DNA from: Dyella_B sp036746095
Lineage (GTDB): Bacteria > Pseudomonadota > Gammaproteobacteria > Xanthomonadales > Rhodanobacteraceae
Direction of reading: 5' to 3'
DNA length: 64,000 nucleotides
NCBI RefSeq assembly: GCF_036746095.1
Contig: NZ_DAIOEU010000020.1
Span: 4,052-68,051 of the forward strand
Shown: positions 57,980-64,000 of the stretch, piece after piece
Layout: the number at the start of each line of letters is the position of its first letter
Numbering within the stretch: the first letter of the stretch is position 1
Translations under genes and position numbers: made by a program
Notes under the pieces: generated by a model
The model's database searches: none
What the model was told of the DNA's origin: nothing
The model's input: the letters and a program-made list of their open reading frames with translations, nothing else

Positions 57980-60148
57980 ATGACGACGGCGGCCACGCAT
58001 CCAGCCTCCCCGGATACGTCCGCATTGCCGCCCTACGTGCTGGCGCTGAAAGAGCGCCTTGCCTATCTGCCCGAGCCGCAAGTTGCGCGCGTATTGCGCG
58101 CCTATCAAGTCGGCGCGGTGGCGCATGAAGGGCAGACGCGCAAGAGCGGCGAGCCCTACATCACCCATCCCATCGCCGTGGCCGGCATCCTGGCCGAGTT
58201 CGGCATGGATGCGGAAACCATCATCGCCGCGATCCTGCACGACACGCTGGAAGACACGCAGCTGACCCGCACCGAGTTGGCCGGCGAATTCGGCGAGCCG
58301 GTGGCAGAACTGGTCGACGGCGTTACCAAGCTGGACAAGATGCGCTTTTCCAGCCGCCAGGAGGCGGATGCGGAAAGTTTCCGCAAGATGCTGCTGGCGA
58401 TGGCGCGCGACCTGCGTGTCATCCTGATCAAGCTGGCCGATCGCCTGCACAACATGCGCACGCTCGGCGCAAAAGACCCCGAGGCGCGGCGCCGCATCGC
58501 GCGCGAAACGTTGGAAATCTACGCGCCGATCGCGCAGCGCCTCGGCATGAACAAGATCAAGGCCGAGCTGCAGGATCTTGGTTTTCGCGCGCTGCATCCC
58601 GATCGCTATCGCGTGATCAGCGAACGCATTCGCGCCGCGCTCGGCAATCGCCGTGAAGCGATGAGCCGCATCGAAGGCGCGCTCACTGCGCGCCTGGTCG
58701 AAGAGCGCATTCCGGTGCGCGTGGTGGGGCGGATCAAGTCGTCGTGGAGCATCTATTCCAAGATGCGCAATGAGCACAAGAGCTTTGCGCAGCTGATGGA
58801 CGTGTACGGCTTCCGTGTGGTGACCGACACGGCGATGAGCTGCTACATGGCGCTGGGCGTCGTGCACGCCTTGTACAAGCCCGTCGATCGCCGTTTCAAG
58901 GACTTCATTGCGATCCCGAAGGCCAATGGCTACCAGTCGTTGCACACCGTTTTGCTCGGGCCGTTCGGTGCGCCGATCGAGGTGCAAATCCGCACCGAGG
59001 AAATGGATTCGGTAGCCGAACGTGGCGTCGCGGCGCACTGGGCATACAAGACGGAAAGCGGTCCGGCGAACAGCGCGCAGGCGCGTGCGCGCGAATGGCT
59101 TTCCGCCCTGGCCGATAGCCAGGCGAACACGCCTTCCGCGGCGGAATTCATCGAGAACGTCAAGATCGATCTGTTCCCGGATGAGACCTATTTGTTCACG
59201 CCGCGCGGTGACATCCTGTCGCTGCCGCGCAATGCGACGGCGTTGGATTTTGCGTATGCCGTGCATACCGACGTGGGCGATCACGCGGTGGCGGCGCGCG
59301 TCGACAAGAAGTTGCTGCCGCTGCGCGCCCGGCTTGAATCCGGGCAGTTGGTGGAGATCATTACGGCGCCGTCGGCGGTGCCCAATCCTGCGTGGCTGGA
59401 ATTCGTGGTCACGGGCAAGGCACGCACCGCCATCCGCCAATACCTGAAACATCTGCAGCACGAGGACGCGGTCGATTTTGGCCACCGCATGCTCGATCGC
59501 GCGCTCGATGCGCTGGGCACCAGCCTGGATGCCATCCAGCCGGAGGTGCTGGAAAAATTCCTGCACAAGTCCAAGCTCAAGCGCCTGGAAGAGCTGCTGG
59601 CCGATATTGCGCTTGGCAATCGCATGCCCGATCAGGTCGCCGGCCAGCTGGTGACCTCGCGGGGTACGTCCGCACGTGGCGCGCTGGTCACGCATCCGAC
59701 GGAGAAGATCCATATCACCGGCGCCGAGCGTGGCGTGCTGAGCTTCGCCAATTGCTGCCATCCGTTGCCGGGCGACGAAATCGTCGGCTACCTGTCGCCA
59801 GGCAAGGGCATCGTCGTGCATCGCACCGAATGCCCGAACATGGCCGAGCTGCGCAAATCCACGCCGGAGCGTTGCGTGGATATCGAATGGGACCGCGACG
59901 TACAAGGCGATTACCGCGCCGAACTGCGCATCGAAGTCATCAACCGGCCCGGCGTGCTTGCCACGGTGGCGGCGGCCATTGCTGCTGCCGATTCCAATAT
60001 CGAAAACGTGGAATACGTTGAGCGCGACACCTCGGCCGCCACGCTGTTGTTCACCATCGAGGTGAAGAATCGCAAGCATCTGGCCGAAGTGATTCGGCGC
60101 GTGCGGCGGACGGGTGTGGTGAGCGGGGCGTACAGGTACCCGTTGTAG
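57980..60148 (+). CDS. spoT: bifunctional (p)ppGpp synthetase/hydrolase
   Basis: Makes and degrades the stringent-response alarmone. The 722-residue protein has an HD hydrolase domain (AILHDTLEDT, then LIKLADRLHNMRTL), a synthetase domain (GRIKSSWSIYSKM, YGFRVVTD, GYQSLHT, EVQIRTEEMD), TGS (LFTPRGDILSLPRNATALDFAY), helical and C-terminal ACT (EVINRPGVLATVAAAIAAADSNIENVEY) regions. Intact HD makes it SpoT-type. ATG 57980 follows GGGA. Confidence 0.96.
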   Translation: MTTAATHPASPDTSALPPYVLALKERLAYLPEPQVARVLRAYQVGAVAHEGQTRKSGEPYITHPIAVAGILAEFGMDAETIIAAILHDTLEDTQLTRTELAGEFGEPVAELVDGVTKLDKMRFSSRQEADAESFRKMLLAMARDLRVILIKLADRLHNMRTLGAKDPEARRRIARETLEIYAPIAQRLGMNKIKAELQDLGFRALHPDRYRVISERIRAALGNRREAMSRIEGALTARLVEERIPVRVVGRIKSSWSIYSKMRNEHKSFAQLMDVYGFRVVTDTAMSCYMALGVVHALYKPVDRRFKDFIAIPKANGYQSLHTVLLGPFGAPIEVQIRTEEMDSVAERGVAAHWAYKTESGPANSAQARAREWLSALADSQANTPSAAEFIENVKIDLFPDETYLFTPRGDILSLPRNATALDFAYAVHTDVGDHAVAARVDKKLLPLRARLESGQLVEIITAPSAVPNPAWLEFVVTGKARTAIRQYLKHLQHEDAVDFGHRMLDRALDALGTSLDAIQPEVLEKFLHKSKLKRLEELLADIALGNRMPDQVAGQLVTSRGTSARGALVTHPTEKIHITGAERGVLSFANCCHPLPGDEIVGYLSPGKGIVVHRTECPNMAELRKSTPERCVDIEWDRDVQGDYRAELRIEVINRPGVLATVAAAIAAADSNIENVEYVERDTSAATLLFTIEVKNRKHLAEVIRRVRRTGVVSGAYRYPL

Positions 60149-60199
60149 CGCGACGTTCTCTCGCTACACTTCCGTTTCCGCCTTGAACGGATGAACCCC

Positions 60200-60583
60200 A
60201 TGCCCCGCACGATCATTGCTACCGATAAAGCTCCTGCCGCCATCGGCCCGTACTCGCAAGCCGTACGTGCCGGCAACACCGTGTATTTTTCCGGCCAGAT
60301 TCCGCTCGATCCATCCAGCGGCATGCTGGTGGAAGGCGACATCAGCACGCAGACCCGCCGCGTGTTCGACAACCTCAAGGCCGTGGCTGAAGCAGCCGGC
60401 GGCTCATTCGAGCAGTTCGTGCGCGTGGGCATCTATGTCACTGACCTGGCGAACTTCACGGCCGTCAATGCGGTAATGAATGAGTACTTCCAGGCGCCGT
60501 ACCCGGCGCGGTCCACCATCGAAGTTGCTGGCCTGCCCAAGGGCGCGCAGGTGGAAGTGGACGCCGTCATGGTGTCGGACTGA
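60200..60583 (+). CDS. ridA: RidA family reactive intermediate deaminase
   Basis: Hydrolyses reactive enamine/imine intermediates released by PLP enzymes. The 127-residue protein has AAIGPYSQAVRAGNTVYFSGQIPLDP, VRVGIYVTDLANF with the key Arg, and YPARSTIEVAGLPKGAQVEVDAV. ATG 60200 is preferred; ATG 60191 is in frame. It replaces trmH in the spoT-recG interval compared with E. coli. Confidence 0.95.
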   Translation: MPRTIIATDKAPAAIGPYSQAVRAGNTVYFSGQIPLDPSSGMLVEGDISTQTRRVFDNLKAVAEAAGGSFEQFVRVGIYVTDLANFTAVNAVMNEYFQAPYPARSTIEVAGLPKGAQVEVDAVMVSD

Positions 60584-60663
60584 TCCCTTTGCACGCAGAC
60601 TGCTGACAGCCTTTGTCGGCAGTCCCAATGCGTTGCGTCGATGTGCTCGGTTAGTCTTCAGGA

Positions 60664-62778
60664 ATGGTTGCCCCGAAACCTCAAACTGCCGTCACGGTTG
60701 CCGACGATGCGGGCAAGCTGCCGGCCACGGCGCTTGGCGGTGTCGGCCCGGCTCTGCGTGAATCGCTGACGCGGCTGGGCCTGCACTGTCTGCAAGATCT
60801 GTGGTTCCACTTGCCGTTGCGCTATGAAGACCGCACGCACCTGACGCCGATGCCGGATTTGCACCCCGGCATGCGCACACAGGTAGTCGGTACGGTGGAG
60901 GCGGTGGAGAAAGGTTTCCGCTATCGCCCGCAACTGAAAGTGGCGATCGGCGATGGTGTGATGCATACCTTGCTGCTGCGCTTTTTTCACTTCAACCGTG
61001 CGCAGGCAGAGCAGTTCCGGATGGGCGCGCGCCTGCTTTGCTACGGTGAAGTTCGCCAGGGCAATGGCTGCCTGGAGATGGTGCATCCGCAATATCGGCG
61101 CTTGACCGACGACGCGCCTGTGGCGCTCGACGAGCGACTCACCCCCGTCTATCCAACCACCGAAGGATTCGGGCAGAAACGTCTGGGAGCCTTGATCGAC
61201 AAGGCGTTGCAACGATTGCCTGCCGAGGCGGACTTGGAACTTATTCCGCCCAAACTGTGCGCAAAATTCGGGCTGACGTCATTGCGCGAGGCCTTGCTTT
61301 ACGTGCATCGGCCGCCGCCGGATGCGCGCATGGATCAGCTGGTTCAAGGGCGCCATCCCGCACAACAACGCCTCGCGTTTGAAGAGCTGCTTACCCAGCA
61401 CATGAGTTTGAAGCGTTTGCGTGCCGCCGTGCGCCAGCGCCATGCGCCGGTACTTGGCGGTGACGGCGTATTGCGGCAGCGTTGGCTGGCATCCTTGGCC
61501 TTCCGGCTGACGGGTGCCCAGCAACGAGTGATTGAGGAAATCACGGCGGATGTCTCGCAGCCGCACCCCATGCTCCGTCTGGTACAGGGCGACGTCGGCT
61601 CCGGCAAGACGGCGGTGGCTTGCGCAGCGGCGCTGGCTGCGATCGAGGCCGGTTACCAGGTCGCGTTGATGGCGCCCACGGAATTGCTGGCCGAACAGCA
61701 TCTGCGCAACTTCCGTCATTGGTTGGAGCCACTGGGTATTCATGTCGAATGGCTGGCTGGCAAACAGCAAGGCAAAACCCGCCAGCAGGCGATGCAGCGG
61801 GTGGCGGATGGTGCGCCGATCGTGATCGGTACGCACGCCTTGATGCAGGAGGGCGTGGCCTTTGCGCGGCTAGGCCTGGCGATCGTCGACGAACAGCATC
61901 GCTTTGGCGTGCAGCAACGGCTGGCGCTGCGTGACAAGGGATTGCAAGGTGATGGGGTGCCGCACCAGCTCGTGCTAACTGCCACGCCGATTCCACGCAC
62001 GTTGGCGATGAGTGCCTACGCCGATCTGGACATCTCCGCCATAGACGAATTGCCGCCCGGCCGCACGCCGGTGCAGACCATTGCGATTTCCAATGCGCGG
62101 CGGGCCGAAGTCATCGAGCGCATTCGTGCTGCCTGCCTGGAAGGACGGCAGGCCTATTGGGTATGCACGCTGATCGAGGAATCCGAACAATTGCGCGCCC
62201 AGGCGGCGGAGGCGGCGCATGCTGAGCTGTCACACGCGCTGGCTGAGCTTAAGGTAGGCCTGATTCACGGGCGCATGAAGCCAAAAGAAAAGCAGGCGAT
62301 CATGGATGCATTCAAGGCGGGCGAATTGTCCGTGCTGGTGGCCACCACGGTCATCGAAGTAGGGGTGGACGTGCCCAACGCCAGCCTGATGGTGATCGAG
62401 AACAGCGAACGCCTTGGGCTGGCGCAATTGCATCAATTGCGTGGGCGCGTGGGGCGCGGTGCGGTGGCGTCCAACTGCGTGCTGCTCTATCAGCCACCGT
62501 TGGGGCAGCTTGCGCGCGAGCGTCTGCAGGTGATGCGCGAAACCAATGATGGCTTTCGCATTGCCGAGAAGGACCTGGAGCTGCGTGGCCCTGGTGAAGT
62601 GCTGGGCACGCGTCAGACCGGGCAACTGAATTTTCGTATGGCTGACTTGGCGCGCGATGCGCATTTGCTGCCGGCGGTGCAGCAGGTCGGCGAATACATG
62701 CTGGCACAGCAGCCCGAGCGCGCAGGGCGCCTGATCGATCGTTGGATCGGCGGTGCGGCGCGCTATGCAGGTGCTTGA
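60664..62778 (+). CDS. recG: ATP-dependent DNA helicase RecG
   Basis: Monomeric helicase that remodels stalled forks and branched DNA. The 704-residue protein has the N-terminal wedge domain (LPLRYEDRTHLTPM), Walker A GDVGSGKTAVA, the DExH-type box VDEQHRFG, TATPIPRTLAM, GLIHGRMKPKEKQAIM, ATTVIEVGVDVPNASLMVIE and LHQLRGRVGRG. Confidence 0.96.
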   Translation: MVAPKPQTAVTVADDAGKLPATALGGVGPALRESLTRLGLHCLQDLWFHLPLRYEDRTHLTPMPDLHPGMRTQVVGTVEAVEKGFRYRPQLKVAIGDGVMHTLLLRFFHFNRAQAEQFRMGARLLCYGEVRQGNGCLEMVHPQYRRLTDDAPVALDERLTPVYPTTEGFGQKRLGALIDKALQRLPAEADLELIPPKLCAKFGLTSLREALLYVHRPPPDARMDQLVQGRHPAQQRLAFEELLTQHMSLKRLRAAVRQRHAPVLGGDGVLRQRWLASLAFRLTGAQQRVIEEITADVSQPHPMLRLVQGDVGSGKTAVACAAALAAIEAGYQVALMAPTELLAEQHLRNFRHWLEPLGIHVEWLAGKQQGKTRQQAMQRVADGAPIVIGTHALMQEGVAFARLGLAIVDEQHRFGVQQRLALRDKGLQGDGVPHQLVLTATPIPRTLAMSAYADLDISAIDELPPGRTPVQTIAISNARRAEVIERIRAACLEGRQAYWVCTLIEESEQLRAQAAEAAHAELSHALAELKVGLIHGRMKPKEKQAIMDAFKAGELSVLVATTVIEVGVDVPNASLMVIENSERLGLAQLHQLRGRVGRGAVASNCVLLYQPPLGQLARERLQVMRETNDGFRIAEKDLELRGPGEVLGTRQTGQLNFRMADLARDAHLLPAVQQVGEYMLAQQPERAGRLIDRWIGGAARYAGA

Positions 62779-62822
62779 GAAGCAGGTAGCTTGAAAAAGA
62801 TGTACAGCTCAATGTCGACGAC

Positions 62823-63770
62823 ATGACGATGACCAAGCCGCAACTGCTGATTGATACCGATCCGGGTGTAGACGATGCCCTCGCGATCTTGATGGCCCAT
62901 GCGCATGCCGATGTACTCGGCCTCAGCATTGCGGCTGGCAATGTCGGTCTTGCTCACACCACGCGCAATGCGCGGAGGTTGGTGGATCTGGTAGGCGCGG
63001 CCACGCCCGTGTTTGCCGGCTGTCCGAATCCGCTGGTGCGCTTGCCCGAGGAAGATGCGGCCTTCGTGCACGGCCATGACGGTCTGGGCGATGTCGGGTT
63101 CCCCGAGCCGAACACCGCCGTGGCGGACGAACACGCGGCACTGGCGATACTTCGCCTGACGCGCGAGCGTCCGGGCGAGATCACCCTGGTAGCGCTGGCG
63201 CCCCTCACCAACCTCGCGCTGGCGCTGCGGCTGGACCCTTCCCTGCCGCAGCGTGTGAAGCGCTTGGTGGTGATGGGCGGCGCGGTGACCGGGCGTGGCA
63301 ATACCAGCCGTGTGCCTGCCGAATTCAATGTCGGGTTTGATCCGGAAGCCGCTCATGTGGTGTTCGAGGGCTTCCCCGACTTCGATCTCGTCGATTGGGA
63401 GCTCACCCTGCGGCACGCCTTCGATGAGGACGAATTCGATCAGTGGCTGGCCGCGGGGGATCATCGGGCCAAGTTTTTCGGCCGCGTGTTCCGGGTCGCT
63501 CGCCAGACCAATCGCGAACGCGGGCGGAGAGGCATTATCGCTGCCGATGCACTGGCGATGGCAGTGGCCATTGACCCTTCGGTGGTGAAGCACAGCGAGC
63601 ATCGTCGCGTTGGCGTGGAGCTGGATGGCCGCCTGACGCGCGGGGCCACCGTAGTGGACTGGAGCGGTCGGCTGGGTCGGCGCTCCCAGGTCAGCGTCGT
63701 GATGGAGCTCGACCAAGCCAAGTTCGCGGCCATGGTGCAGCGAGCCCTGGGGGCTCTGCAGGCGGCTTGA
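62823..63770 (+). CDS. inosine-uridine preferring nucleoside hydrolase family protein
   Basis: Splits ribonucleosides to base and ribose. The 315-residue protein carries the calcium site DTDPGVDDALA near the N-terminus, NTAVADEHAAL, VVMGGAVTGRGN, AEFNVGFDPEAA and the C-terminal WSGRLGRR region. Substrate range is unknown. It follows recG by 44 bases. Confidence 0.92.
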   Translation: MTMTKPQLLIDTDPGVDDALAILMAHAHADVLGLSIAAGNVGLAHTTRNARRLVDLVGAATPVFAGCPNPLVRLPEEDAAFVHGHDGLGDVGFPEPNTAVADEHAALAILRLTRERPGEITLVALAPLTNLALALRLDPSLPQRVKRLVVMGGAVTGRGNTSRVPAEFNVGFDPEAAHVVFEGFPDFDLVDWELTLRHAFDEDEFDQWLAAGDHRAKFFGRVFRVARQTNRERGRRGIIAADALAMAVAIDPSVVKHSEHRRVGVELDGRLTRGATVVDWSGRLGRRSQVSVVMELDQAKFAAMVQRALGALQAA

Positions 63771-63797
63771 CCAACGCTCAGCATGATCGATACAATG
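63767..63797 (+). promoter_or_regulatory. promoter of the bL31 gene
   Basis: TTGACC (63767-63772), 19-base spacer, TACAAT (63792-63797), 33 bases before the start codon. The -35 box overlaps the stop codon of the nucleoside hydrolase gene. Confidence 0.55.
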
Positions 63798-63829
63798 CCG
63801 CTCTTTTCACGCACGCTTTGAGTCCGTCA

Positions 63830-64000
63830 TGAAGCCCGATATCCATCCGAATTACCGTCAGGTGGTGTTCCAGGATCTCTCGTCCGAGTTCGCGTTTCTG
63901 ACGCGCTCGACGATTGCCGCCAAGGAAACCATCAAGTGGGAAGACGGCAACGAGTACCCGCTGATCAAGGTGGATATCTCCAGCCACTCGCACCCGTTCT
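63830..64000 (+). CDS. rpmE2: 50S ribosomal protein L31 type B (partial, cut by window end)
   Basis: The first 57 residues of bL31 type B: MKPDIHPNYRQVVFQDLSSE, TRSTIAAKETIKW and ISSHSHPF. The zinc-binding CxxC of type A L31 is missing, which identifies the zinc-independent form usually made during zinc shortage. The rest lies beyond the window. Confidence 0.93.

Noticed and set aside
57935..60079. 714-codon open frame on the minus strand
   Set aside because: It is the antisense shadow of spoT, which has all family motifs; the shadow is His/Arg-rich with no domain.
1..64000. CRISPR arrays, insertion sequences, prophage genes
   Set aside because: No direct-repeat array, transposase, integrase or phage structural gene was recognised on either strand.

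Overview
The window reads as a chromosome segment of a high-GC gammaproteobacterium of the order Xanthomonadales, most likely family Rhodanobacteraceae (Dyella, Luteibacter or Rhodanobacter type). This is inferred from gene content: a Clp-type CRP regulator divergent from speD, trpE and trpGDC with an extra gene between trpE and trpG, coq7 next to rplM-rpsI, a class I aldolase, a PdsR/PdsS-like two-component pair, and a gmk...rpoZ-spoT-ridA-recG cluster. No plasmid, phage or CRISPR feature was seen, and most of the window is dense housekeeping sequence.

Layout. 1-10 kb: central carbon metabolism (gap, pyk, class I fba, tkt) mixed with an OsmC protein, a secreted S1/P1 nuclease, a TonB-C-like periplasmic protein and two tandem outer-membrane beta-barrels. 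10-15 kb: a tightly overlapping minus-strand operon (purC, an SMR efflux pump, a frameshifted Mpo1-like gene, a small membrane protein), then cytochrome c, djlA and rpe. 15-18.5 kb: response regulator, secreted protein of unknown function and a histidine kinase with a CBM9-like sensor. 18.7-23.5 kb: trpE, a secreted UbiC-like protein, then trpG, trpD and trpC. 23.5-27.2 kb: HAD phosphatase, a MarR-GNAT fusion with a candidate operator, clp and speD. 27.5-30.5 kb: coq7, a GlcF-like Fe-S protein, rplM, rpsI and tRNA-Gln(CTG).

30.5-37.3 kb is the most accessory-looking part: a partial copy of the tRNA-Gln 3' end, a TfoX-N protein, a GH78 alpha-L-rhamnosidase and a TonB-dependent receptor, probably a small rhamnoside-scavenging locus. 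37.3-42 kb: rpiA with a small unlisted membrane protein, an EVE-domain protein, 5-formyl-THF cyclo-ligase, 6S RNA, zapA, a short coiled-coil protein, ygfB and pepP. 42-48.6 kb: a Tat-exported phospholipase C-like enzyme, pepQ, a PilZ protein and a DUF1631 protein. 48.6-51.1 kb: rph-rdgB-hemW, divergent from yicC-gmk. 52.8-57.3 kb: a complete Mla phospholipid transport system (mlaFEDCB plus convergent mlaA) sitting between gmk and rpoZ, with a MlaD that carries two MCE domains in exact tandem. 57.5-64 kb: rpoZ, spoT, ridA, recG, a nucleoside hydrolase and the start of a type B ribosomal protein bL31.

The items most worth a second look are the double-MCE MlaD, the RR / secreted protein / CBM9-sensor kinase operon, the secreted UbiC-like protein inside the trp genes, the Mpo1 frameshift, the two small unlisted membrane-protein genes, and several structured intergenic inverted repeats.
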